Positions 9,675-17,315 of a DNA stretch of 64,000 bases are shown piece after piece. The translations under genes were made by a program, and so were the position numbers. The stretch's first letter is position 1, and each line of letters starts with the position of its first letter. Below the pieces are notes generated by a model, which saw only the letters and a list, made by a program, of their open reading frames with translations, made no database searches and was not told where the DNA came from. Source of the stretch: Streptomyces sp. DHE7-1 (GTDB lineage: Bacteria; Actinomycetota; Actinomycetes; Streptomycetales; Streptomycetaceae); contig JACJDG010000003.1 of the NCBI GenBank assembly GCA_016432725.1, positions 3,286,001-3,350,000 of the forward strand, written 5' to 3'.

Positions 9675-10726
9675 TGCACGTACCTGACGGATTCATCAAC
9701 GCCCCTGTCTCCGCCGTCACCGGGGTGGTCGCCGCCGGCGCCATCGCGGTGAGCCTGCGGGGTGCCCGCCGTGAACTCGACGAGCGCACCGCTCCGCTGG
9801 CCGGCTTGGTGGCCGCGTTCATCTTCGCCGTACAGATGCTCAACTTCCCCGTGGCGGCCGGAACAAGCGGTCATCTGCTGGGCGGCGCGCTCGCCGCGAT
9901 ACTCGTGGGCCCCTTCACGGGGGTGCTGTGCGTGTCGGTGGTGCTGCTCATGCAGGGTGTGCTGTTCGCGGACGGCGGGCTCACCGCGCTCGGCGTGAAC
10001 ATCACCGACATGGCGATCGTCACCACGGTCGTGTCCTACGCCCTCTTCCGCGGGCTGCTCGCCGTGCTGCCCCGCAAGCGGCGCTCGGTCACCGTCGCCT
10101 CCTTCGTCGCCGCGCTGGTGTCGGTGCCGGCCGCCGCCGTCGCCTTCACGCTCATGTACGCGGTGGGCGGCACCACCGACGTCTCCATCGGCAAGGTGGC
10201 GACCGCGATGATCGGCGTCCATGTGCTGATCGGCATCGGCGAGGCCGTGATCACCGCCCTGACCGTGGGTGCCGTGGTCGCCGTGCGCCCGGACCTGGTG
10301 CACGGCGCGCGCGGGCTGCGGCAGCGTCTGCGGCTGCGGGTGAACGGCGAGCTGGTGGACGCTCCCGCGCCGGCCGCCCCCGTGGCGGCACGCACCTCCC
10401 GGCGCACCCTGTGGCTGACCGGTCTGGTCACCTCGCTGGTCCTCGCCGGCTTCGTGAGCTTCTACGCCTCCGCGAACCCCGACGGCCTGGAGAAGGTCGC
10501 GCACGACCAGGGCATCGACAAGAAGACCGGCAAGCACGCCGCCTCCGACTCCCCGCTCGCCGACTACGGCGTCCGGGACGTCGCCGACGCCCGGCTGTCC
10601 GGCGGCCTCGCGGGGGTGATCGGCGTCGGGGTCACCGTCGTCGCCGGCAGCACGGTGTTCTGGGCGGTGCGCAGGCGCCGCGACGCGGACGTCTCCCCGG
10701 CGTCCACCGCGAGCACGGGCGCCTGA
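9674..10726 (+). CDS. Nickel/cobalt ECF transporter, fused M-N (PDGLE) component
   Basis: Substrate-binding membrane component of a group I energy-coupling-factor transporter. It starts exactly MHVPDGFIN: in this family Met1-His2 form part of the metal site, which supports the GTG at 9674 as the true start. Residues 1-220 are the CbiM/NikM core with several helices; residues about 240-350 form the CbiN-like extension with a membrane segment, FYASANPDGLEKVA (the PDGLE signature) and a final helix. Length 350. First gene of a tightly packed M-Q-O-MarR operon. The upstream Nur box suggests nickel as the physiological metal, though cobalt cannot be excluded. Confidence 0.92.
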   Translation: MHVPDGFINAPVSAVTGVVAAGAIAVSLRGARRELDERTAPLAGLVAAFIFAVQMLNFPVAAGTSGHLLGGALAAILVGPFTGVLCVSVVLLMQGVLFADGGLTALGVNITDMAIVTTVVSYALFRGLLAVLPRKRRSVTVASFVAALVSVPAAAVAFTLMYAVGGTTDVSIGKVATAMIGVHVLIGIGEAVITALTVGAVVAVRPDLVHGARGLRQRLRLRVNGELVDAPAPAAPVAARTSRRTLWLTGLVTSLVLAGFVSFYASANPDGLEKVAHDQGIDKKTGKHAASDSPLADYGVRDVADARLSGGLAGVIGVGVTVVAGSTVFWAVRRRRDADVSPASTASTGA

Positions 10727-10727
10727 C

Positions 10728-11489
10728 GTGGGAGCGGGACACGCGCACCGGCTCTACCGGCACGGGCACTCGCCCGTGCACGCCCTGCCGCCGCACACCA
10801 AACTGGCGGCCGCCTTCGCGTTCGTGGTCGTCGTGGTCTCCACCCCGCGGGAGGCGATGTGGGCGTTCGCGGTCTACGCCGTGCTGCTCGCCCTCGTCGC
10901 GCGCCTGGCGCGCGTGCCCGCCGGATTCCTGCTGAAGCGGCTGCTGATCGAGGTGCCGTTCGTGGCCTTCGCGGTGCTCATGCCCTTCGTGGCGGAGGGC
11001 GAGCGGGTGCAGGCGCTCGGCCTGTCGCTGAGCGTCAACGGGCTGTGGGGCGCCTGGAACGTGCTCGCCAAGGGCACCCTGGGCGTCGCCGCCTCCGTGC
11101 TGCTCGCCGCCACCACCGAGCTGCGCGAACTGCTGCTCGGGCTGCAGCGGCTGAAGCTGCCGCCGCTGCTCGTGCAGATCGCCTCGTTCATGATCCGCTA
11201 CGGCGACGTCATCACCGACGAGATGCGCCGGATGCGGATCGCCCGTGAGTCGCGCGGCTTCGAGGCGCGGGGCGTACGGCACTGGGGGGTGCTCGCCAAG
11301 TCGGCGGGCGCGTTGTTCATCCGTTCCTACGAGCGCGGGGAGCGGGTGCACCTGGCCATGGTCAGCCGGGGGTACGCCGGCTCGATGCCGGTCATCGACG
11401 AGGTGACCGCGTCCCGGGCCGAGTGGCGTCACGCCCTCACCCTCCCCTGCGCCGCCCTCGTCGTCTGTCTGCTGGGATGGGTCCTGTGA
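10728..11489 (+). CDS. ECF transporter transmembrane T component (CbiQ/NikQ)
   Basis: Membrane coupling component of 253 residues, starting with GTG one base after the M gene stop. It contains the family's ARESRGFEARG signature (the RG-containing motif that contacts the ATPase) near residue 170, a second SRGYAG near residue 210, and several hydrophobic helices. It couples ATP hydrolysis by the following gene product to metal release from the M component. Spacing indicates a single transcript with its neighbours. Confidence 0.92.
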   Translation: MGAGHAHRLYRHGHSPVHALPPHTKLAAAFAFVVVVVSTPREAMWAFAVYAVLLALVARLARVPAGFLLKRLLIEVPFVAFAVLMPFVAEGERVQALGLSLSVNGLWGAWNVLAKGTLGVAASVLLAATTELRELLLGLQRLKLPPLLVQIASFMIRYGDVITDEMRRMRIARESRGFEARGVRHWGVLAKSAGALFIRSYERGERVHLAMVSRGYAGSMPVIDEVTASRAEWRHALTLPCAALVVCLLGWVL

Positions 11490-12241
11490 CTGCTTCCGCC
11501 TCGCTGGAGGTCTCCGGCCTCGCCTTCGCCTACCCCGACGGCCACCAGGCCCTGTTCGGCGTGGACTTCTCCGTCGCGCGCGGTGAACGCGTCGCGCTGC
11601 TCGGCCCGAACGGCGCCGGCAAGACCACCCTCGTGCTGCATCTGAACGGCATCCTCGGCGGCGGCACCGGCACGGTGACCGTGGCCGGGATGCCGGTCGG
11701 CAAGCGGCACATGGCCGAGATCCGGCAGAGGGTCGGCATCGTCTTCCAGGATCCGGACGACCAGCTCTTCATGCCCACGGTGCGCGAGGACGTGGCGTTC
11801 GGTCCGGCGGCCGCCGGGATCAGGGGCGCCGCGCTGGAGGAGCGGGTGCGCACCGCCCTGGAACTGGTCGGGATGGGGGACTTCGCCGACCGGCCGCCGC
11901 ACCATCTGTCGTTCGGGCAGCGCCGCCGGGTGGCGGTCGCGACCGTGCTCGCGATGGAGCCGGAGATCCTGGTCCTGGACGAGCCGTCGTCCAACCTGGA
12001 CCCGGCCTCCCGGCGGGAACTCGCCGACATCCTGCGCTCGCTGGACGTCACGGTGCTGATGGTCACGCACGATCTTCCGTACGCCCTGGAGCTGTGCCCG
12101 CGCTCGCTGGTCCTCAGTGAGGGCGTGATCGCGGCGGACGGCCCGACCGGCGAACTGCTCTCCGACGACGCGCTGATGCGCGCGCACCGTCTGGAGCTGC
12201 CCTTCGGCTTCGACCCGAGGTCCGTGACAATGGGCGCGTGA
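11486..12241 (+). CDS. ECF transporter ATPase (CbiO/NikO)
   Basis: ABC ATPase of about 251 residues with GPNGAGKTT (Walker A), VFQDPDDQLF (Q loop, the family-typical PDDQ form), LSFGQRRRV (signature), ILVLDEPSSNLDP (Walker B) and MVTHD (switch His). I choose the GTG at 11486 because it overlaps the T-component stop as GTGA; an in-frame ATG at 11477 is the alternative. Only one ATPase gene is present, so a homodimer presumably drives transport. Its own stop overlaps the next start the same way. Confidence 0.93.
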   Translation: MTASASLEVSGLAFAYPDGHQALFGVDFSVARGERVALLGPNGAGKTTLVLHLNGILGGGTGTVTVAGMPVGKRHMAEIRQRVGIVFQDPDDQLFMPTVREDVAFGPAAAGIRGAALEERVRTALELVGMGDFADRPPHHLSFGQRRRVAVATVLAMEPEILVLDEPSSNLDPASRRELADILRSLDVTVLMVTHDLPYALELCPRSLVLSEGVIAADGPTGELLSDDALMRAHRLELPFGFDPRSVTMGA

Positions 12242-12711
12242 CGCGTCAAGACGACCAAGACGACAACGGGGCCGCCGGGTCGCTGCTGCTGGACGACCAG
12301 CTGTGCTTCGCGCTCTACGCCGCACAGCGCGCCGTGACCGCCGCGTACCGTCCGCTCCTCGACGACCTCGGGCTCACCTACCCCCAGTACCTGGTGCTGC
12401 TGGTCCTGTGGGAACGCGGCGAGACCAGCGTGAAGGAGCTGGCGGGCGCCCTGCGCCTGGACTACGGCACCATCTCGCCGCTGCTGAAGCGGCTGGCGGC
12501 GGCCGGTCTGGTGCGCCGGGAGCGGGCGGCCGGCGACGAGCGCTCGGTGCTCGTGGCGTGCACCGGGCGCGGCGAGCAGCTCAGGGAGCGCGCGGCGCGC
12601 GTACCCGGCGCCCTGCTCACCGCCACGGGGCTCGGCGCCGAGGACACCGCGCTGCTGCGTGAGGCGCTGTGGAGGCTGACCGAGCGCGTGGACGCGGCGG
12701 CCGGGCACTGA
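12238..12711 (+). CDS. OhrR-like MarR regulator
   Basis: 157 residues with a winged helix (VKELAGALRLDYGTISPLLKRL, then RRERAAGDERSV). The N-terminal LLLDDQLCFALYAAQ and YRPLLDDLGLTYPQYLVLLV blocks are those of OhrR, the organic-peroxide sensor, with the redox cysteine at position 23. Its GTG overlaps the ATPase stop, so it is co-transcribed with the metal transporter. No ohr gene lies next to it, so its target is not evident here; autoregulation from an internal promoter or control at a distance are both possible. Confidence 0.85.
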   Translation: MTRQDDQDDNGAAGSLLLDDQLCFALYAAQRAVTAAYRPLLDDLGLTYPQYLVLLVLWERGETSVKELAGALRLDYGTISPLLKRLAAAGLVRRERAAGDERSVLVACTGRGEQLRERAARVPGALLTATGLGAEDTALLREALWRLTERVDAAAGH

Positions 12712-12831
12712 TCCGTCCGCCGGCCCCGCGCTGAGAGCCACCTCACGTCCGCGGCCGCGCCGCCGAGGAATCGCGGCCACCCGATCCGTTGTTGCAGGCA
12801 CTGTCGCAGGCGATCGGAAGGGACGGCGTTG

Positions 12832-14001
12832 GTGGACGTGCACGGCACTGTGGCCGAGGGCTTCGAGCCGGTCAGGCAGGCGTTCGCCGCCAACTTCGAG
12901 ACGCTCGGGGAGCGGGGCGCGGCCGTCGCCGTGTACCGGGACGGGCGGAAGGTCGTCGACCTCTGGGGCGGCACCAAGGACGTGGACGGCACCGCCCCCT
13001 GGGTGCCCGGCACCGCCCAGGTGGTGCGCTCGGCGACCAAGGGCGTCGCCGCCGCCGCGCTCCTGCTGCTGCACCAGCGCGGTGAGCTGGACCTGGACGC
13101 CCCGGTCGGCGCGTACTGGCCGGAGTACAAGGCGGCCGGCAAGGAGCGCACCCTCGTCCGGCACCTGCTGGCGCACCGCGCCGGCGTCCCGGTGCTGGAC
13201 CGCCCGCTGACCCCCGAGGAGGCGGCCGACCCCGACCTCGGCGCGGCGGCCGTCGCCGCCCAGGCCCCGGTGTGGGAGCCGGGCACCGACCACGGCTACC
13301 ACGCGCAGACCTACAGCTGGCTCACCGGCGAGCTGATCCGTCGGATCACCGGGCGGCCGGTCGGCGCCTGGATCGCCGAGGAGATCGCCGCGCCCACCGG
13401 CGCGGAGCTGTGGCTCGGACTGCCGGAGGCGGAGCAGGCGCGCGTCGGCCGGGTCGGCCCCGTGGAGACACCGCAGGCGTCCGGCACGCTGCGGACCCGC
13501 CCCAAGCGGGCCGTGTCCGAGGCCTACACCGACCCCGGCTCGCTCACCCGCCGCGCCTTCGCCGCCATCACCCCGCTGCCGGACGAGAACGCGCCCGCCT
13601 ACCGCGCCGCGGCCCTGCCCGCCTCCAACGGCATCGCCACCGCCGACGGCCTGGCCCGCTTCTACGCCTCGCTCATCGGCGAGGTGGACGGCGGCACCCG
13701 GCTGTTCACCCCGGCGACCGTGGAACTGGCCCGGGCCGAGCAGTCGGCCGGGCCGGACCGGGTCCTCGTGGTGGGCACCCGGTTCGGCCTCGGCCCCATG
13801 CTGCACGGCAGCGCCTCGCCGCTGCTGTCGCCCGGCTCCTTCGGTCATCCGGGCCGCGGCGGCGCCCTCGCCTTCGCCGACCCGGCAAGCGGCGTCGCCT
13901 TCGGCTACGTCACCAACGGCTTCCGCAAGAGCGTGACGGCGGATCCGAGGGCGCAGGCCCTGGTCCGGGCGGTGCGCGCGGGGCTGGCGACGCTCGGGTA
14001 G
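12832..14001 (+). CDS. Serine hydrolase of the beta-lactamase/esterase (EstB) family
   Basis: Soluble protein of about 389 residues with SATK (SxxK nucleophile motif) near residue 67, a Y-H-A tyrosine motif in HGYHAQTYSW near 157, and FGHPGRGGALAFADP towards the C-terminus (the HxG-type element). No signal peptide is seen, so it is likely a cytoplasmic esterase and not a secreted beta-lactamase. A purine-rich GGAAGGGA lies about nine bases before the GTG used here; a TTG one codon earlier is possible. Monocistronic by position. Confidence 0.82.
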   Translation: MDVHGTVAEGFEPVRQAFAANFETLGERGAAVAVYRDGRKVVDLWGGTKDVDGTAPWVPGTAQVVRSATKGVAAAALLLLHQRGELDLDAPVGAYWPEYKAAGKERTLVRHLLAHRAGVPVLDRPLTPEEAADPDLGAAAVAAQAPVWEPGTDHGYHAQTYSWLTGELIRRITGRPVGAWIAEEIAAPTGAELWLGLPEAEQARVGRVGPVETPQASGTLRTRPKRAVSEAYTDPGSLTRRAFAAITPLPDENAPAYRAAALPASNGIATADGLARFYASLIGEVDGGTRLFTPATVELARAEQSAGPDRVLVVGTRFGLGPMLHGSASPLLSPGSFGHPGRGGALAFADPASGVAFGYVTNGFRKSVTADPRAQALVRAVRAGLATLG

Positions 14002-14011
14002 TCCGCCCGCG

Positions 14012-14287
14012 TCACACGTGGATCGGGTGCGAGGTCCGCCCGGACTCCGCGTCGATCTCGTTGTGCGCCTTGCTGAGCAACTGCATCGCCAGGTCGTTCA
14101 AAGCGCGCGCGCCCGCTATCTCCTCGCCCACGCGGGGCTGGTTGGAGTCGACGTTGTGCCGGCTGGCGTGCCCGTGCGACCGCACCTCGCTGCCGTCGGG
14201 CAGGCGCACCAGAGCGGCCGCCCGGGTGTGCGTGTCGTCTTCCTTGAACTCCAGCTCGACGTGCCATCCCACCGTGGTGTTCATCAT
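14012..14287 (-). CDS. DUF1876 family protein
   Basis: 91 residues; the segments TVGWHVELEFKEDDTHTRAA, RLPDGSEVRSHGHASRH and LLSKAHNEIDAESG are those of the DUF1876 family of actinomycetes. The ATG at 14287 has GGAGG eight bases upstream; an in-frame GTG at 14296 would sit directly on that GGAGG and is unlikely. It is a small soluble protein of unknown function and stands next to a PPOX-type oxidoreductase. Confidence 0.8.
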   Translation of the reverse strand: MMNTTVGWHVELEFKEDDTHTRAAALVRLPDGSEVRSHGHASRHNVDSNQPRVGEEIAGARALNDLAMQLLSKAHNEIDAESGRTSHPIHV

Positions 14288-14350
14288 GTCGGCCACCTCC
14301 GGAACCGGTGATTCCCGCTGGTTCCAGGGTGCTCCCGCACGGGCGGAACG

Positions 14351-14776
14351 TCACGTGGAGGCCTGGTCGCTGTCCTTGAACTCGCCCCAGCCGTGCCAGC
14401 GCTCGACCTCGACGTAGGCGCTGACCCTCGGCCGGGACCGCTCCGGGTAGGGCTTGCCGGTGTAGTGCTCGGACAGCCGGTCGATGTCGGCCAGGCCCTC
14501 GTCGTCCCGCAGTTCGGCGACCCGCCCGATCAGCGTGACGTGGCTGTACCAGTCGCCGTCGGCGAGGACGGTGAGACTGACGCGCGGATCGCGGCGCAGG
14601 TGGCGCAGCCGGACCCGGCCCGCGTCCAGGTTGACCAGGACCCGGCCGTCGTCCTGCCACAGGTACCAGGTGGCGGTGGTGACGGGCGTCCCGTCGGCGC
14701 GCACGGTGGCCATGACACAGGGGTTGGGACGGCGCAGCAGTTCCTGGGCCTCGGAAGGCAGCGGGGGTTTCGACAC
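14351..14776 (-). CDS. PPOX-class F420/FMN-dependent protein
   Basis: 141 residues with a split-barrel flavin fold: ATVRADGTPVTTATWYLW, GRVLVNLDAGRVRLRHLRRD and DPRVSLTVLADGDWY match F420-dependent pyridoxamine-phosphate-oxidase-like proteins of actinomycetes. The GTG start is preceded by GAGGAG. It probably reduces an unknown small substrate with F420H2 or FMN; substrate cannot be told from sequence. Lies 45 bases downstream of the following dehydrogenase gene in the same direction, so the two may be co-transcribed. Confidence 0.82.
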   Translation of the reverse strand: MSKPPLPSEAQELLRRPNPCVMATVRADGTPVTTATWYLWQDDGRVLVNLDAGRVRLRHLRRDPRVSLTVLADGDWYSHVTLIGRVAELRDDEGLADIDRLSEHYTGKPYPERSRPRVSAYVEVERWHGWGEFKDSDQAST

Positions 14777-14821
14777 GGGGCTCTCCTCGGTCTCGCTCGG
14801 TCTCGGTCGTGAATCCGGTGC

Positions 14822-15712
14822 TCAGCCCGCGGACTTCTCCTCGAAGCTGGCGAAGTAGGCGGCGGCCATGTCCTCGTCGGCGTGGCCCTGGGCGGCCGCG
14901 CGCGCGAACCGCTCCGCGGCCGCGGCGGCGACGTCGAGCCGCACCCCGCCCCGCTCGCCGGCCTCGACGATGAGCCGGGCGTCCTTCTCCGCGGTGCCCA
15001 CCGCGAAGGAGGCGGGCGTCAGCTTCCCGTCCAGCACCAGGTTGGACTTGGCGCGCAGGTACCCCATGTCGAGCGGGCCGCCCTCGATCAGGCCGAAGAA
15101 CTCCTGCGGGTCCACGTCCAGCGCCTTGGCGAGGGCCAGTGCCTCGCCGGCCGCCGCGGTGACCGCGAGGACCCAGCTGTTGGCGACCAGCTTCAGCCGG
15201 CTGGCGCTGCCCGTGGCGCCGTCGTCGCCGGTCCACACGGTCCGGACGCCGACCGCGCCGAAGACGGGCGCGAGCGTCTCCCGGCCCTCCTCCGGCCCGG
15301 CGGCCAGCACGGTGAGCTGACCGGCCTCCGCGGGCTGGCGGGTACCGAGGACGGGGGCGTCGTAGAACACCAGCCCGTGCTCGGCGGCGAATCCGGCGAG
15401 GTCGGCGACCAGTCCGGTGCCGGCGGTGGTGCACTGCGCCCAGACGGCGCCGGAGCGGAGCGCCGGTGCGGCCTCGCGCATCACGTCCAGGGCGGTGTTG
15501 CCGTCGTACAGCATGGTCAGGACGACGTCGGCGCCCTCGACGGCCTCGGCGGGCGTGCCGGTGACCCGGATCCCGTCGGCGGCCAGCGGTTCCGCCTTCT
15601 CCCTGGTGCGGTTCCAGGCCCGGACGCCGAGTCCGGCGCGGGCGATGTTGCGGGCCATCGCGGCACCCATGATGCCGGTGCCCAGAACGGCGACGGTCGG
15701 CTTGTCGGTCAT
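14822..15712 (-). CDS. NAD(P)-dependent beta-hydroxyacid dehydrogenase (imine-reductase-like)
   Basis: 296 residues: Rossmann motif VAVLGTGIMGAAMARN at the N-terminus with the family GxGxMGxxM, a basic WNRTREKAEPL segment suggesting NADP preference, then FYDAPVLGTRQPAEAGQL and a helical C-terminal half. The conserved lysine typical of 3-hydroxyisobutyrate dehydrogenases is present in RLKLVANSW. Substrate unknown; 6-phosphogluconate-like and imine reductase relatives share this layout. The ATG at 15712 is the first start before the Rossmann motif. Confidence 0.82.
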   Translation of the reverse strand: MTDKPTVAVLGTGIMGAAMARNIARAGLGVRAWNRTREKAEPLAADGIRVTGTPAEAVEGADVVLTMLYDGNTALDVMREAAPALRSGAVWAQCTTAGTGLVADLAGFAAEHGLVFYDAPVLGTRQPAEAGQLTVLAAGPEEGRETLAPVFGAVGVRTVWTGDDGATGSASRLKLVANSWVLAVTAAAGEALALAKALDVDPQEFFGLIEGGPLDMGYLRAKSNLVLDGKLTPASFAVGTAEKDARLIVEAGERGGVRLDVAAAAAERFARAAAQGHADEDMAAAYFASFEEKSAG

Positions 15713-15810
15713 GGACGGCTCCCTGTCGTACGGTTCGTGTCCCCGGGGTTCTTGTCCTCGTGGTCCCAGGTCATCTTCCACGGGTGTCCACCCGGGGCCG
15801 TTCCTTTCAC

Positions 15811-16656
15811 CTACCCGGCGTGCAGCATCAGCCCGATGCCCACGACCAGCAGACCCGCCGCCGCGATCCGGGGCGCGCCGAAGCGTTCCTTGAAGAACAC
15901 CGCCCCGATGGCCGCGCCGACGATGATCGAGGACTCGCGCAGGGCCGCGATGGGCGCCAGCTCGGCCCGGGTCTGCGCCCACAGCACGAGGGCGTACGCG
16001 GCCACGGACAGCGCGGCGCCGAGCAGGCCGAGGGCCGCGTACGGGCGGAGCTGCCGGACGATGTCGCCCCGCACGCGCGCGTACATGTACGCCGGGATGG
16101 CGAGCCCCTGGACGGCCATCAGCCAGCCGATGTAGCCGAGGGGCGTCCCGGCGGCGCGTACGCCCAGGCCGTCGATCACCGTGTACGCGGCGATCGTCAG
16201 GCCGGTCGCCAGGGCGGCGCCGATCGCGGCCCAGTCGGGCCGGTGACCGCGCAGGCCCCACAGGCTGACGCCGGTGAGCCCGACGCAGGACACGGCGATC
16301 CCGGCGGCCGCCCACATGCCGGGGACCTCGTTCGCGAACACCGCCGCCAGCACGGTCACCACGAGCGGCGCGGTGCCGCGGGCGATCGGATAGGCCTGGC
16401 CGAAGTCGCCGAGCCGGAAGGAGGTCATCAGCAGGGCGTAGTACACGATGTGCACGGCCGCCGAGACGAGCAGGTACGGCCAGGCGGGCCCGGCCGGGAA
16501 CGGCGCCACCAACGCCATGACGAGCCCGATCAGCAGGCCGCCGCCGGAGATCAGGGTGAATCCGACGAGCTTGTCGGTGATCCGGTGGGCGATGGCGTTC
16601 CAGCTCGCGTGCGTGACCGCGGCGAGCAGCACCGCCGCGGTGACCAGGGGCGTCAC
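15811..16656 (-). CDS. EamA/DMT-family transporter
   Basis: 281 residues, strongly hydrophobic, with about ten membrane segments and internal two-fold similarity typical of drug/metabolite transporters. ALRESSIIVGAAIGAVFFKE near the C-terminus is a family block. The GTG start overlaps the stop of the upstream YbaK gene (GTGA at 16653-16656), so translation is coupled. Substrate unknown; amino-acid or metabolite export is usual for the family. Confidence 0.85.
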   Translation of the reverse strand: MTPLVTAAVLLAAVTHASWNAIAHRITDKLVGFTLISGGGLLIGLVMALVAPFPAGPAWPYLLVSAAVHIVYYALLMTSFRLGDFGQAYPIARGTAPLVVTVLAAVFANEVPGMWAAAGIAVSCVGLTGVSLWGLRGHRPDWAAIGAALATGLTIAAYTVIDGLGVRAAGTPLGYIGWLMAVQGLAIPAYMYARVRGDIVRQLRPYAALGLLGAALSVAAYALVLWAQTRAELAPIAALRESSIIVGAAIGAVFFKERFGAPRIAAAGLLVVGIGLMLHAG

Positions 16657-17165
16657 GCGGCGTGCTCGCGCACGTCCACGATGTCGGCGCCCGCGTGGGA
16701 GACGAGCGCCGTCGGCTCGATCGGGAAGACGGTGTGCGGGTTCCCGGCGGCCGCCCACACCACCTCGTGGGCGAGCAGCGAGCGGTCGGCGAGGACCCGG
16801 GTGCGGGTGCGGTGCCCGAAGGGCGGCACGCCGCCGATGGCGTACCCGGTGGTCTCGCGGACCAGGCCGGCGTCGGCCCGGGTGACCTCGCGGACCCCCA
16901 GTTCCTCGCGCACCCGCTCCACGTCCACGCGCGAGGCACCGTCCATCAGCACCAGGACCGGCACCCCGTCCGCCGCGAAGACCAGCGACTTGCAGATCCG
17001 GCTCAGTTCGCACCCGACCGCGGCGGCGGCCTCGGCGGCGGTGCGGGTGCCCTCGGGGAAGCGGCGGGCCCGGACGAGCACCTCGTCGAGGCCGAGGGCG
17101 CGGACGGCCTCGACGAAACGGGGATGGGCTCCGGATTCTTCGGCGTCAGTGGCGGCTGTCGTCAT
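16653..17165 (-). CDS. YbaK/EbsC aminoacyl-tRNA deacylase-like protein
   Basis: 170 residues of the YbaK/ProX editing fold, which hydrolyses mischarged tRNAs such as Cys-tRNA(Pro). ICKSLVFAADGVPVLVLMDG contains the conserved lysine, followed by ETTGYAIGGVPPFGH, the signature loop, and LAHEVVWAAAGNPHTVFPI. The ATG at 17165 gives the family length. It is translationally coupled to the EamA transporter. Which aminoacyl-tRNA it edits is not predictable here. Confidence 0.87.
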   Translation of the reverse strand: MTTAATDAEESGAHPRFVEAVRALGLDEVLVRARRFPEGTRTAAEAAAAVGCELSRICKSLVFAADGVPVLVLMDGASRVDVERVREELGVREVTRADAGLVRETTGYAIGGVPPFGHRTRTRVLADRSLLAHEVVWAAAGNPHTVFPIEPTALVSHAGADIVDVREHAA

Positions 17166-17315
17166 GCGGAGCACGCTAGCGGTGCCTGCAGGGGGCACGC
17201 GAACGGGTTCCCGCGGGGCCGCTCTCCCCGCCCGCGGTGGCGGACAGGGAGAAGCCGGTGAGGGCAGCCCCGTCCCCACGGATCCCTCACCGGCTGGTCT
17301 TCATCGAGCGGTACG

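Noticed and set aside
14822..16939. One long leftward frame suggesting a 705-residue fusion protein
   Set aside because: Its N-terminal part is the shadow of the EamA and YbaK genes; the real dehydrogenase starts at 15712 with its own Rossmann motif.
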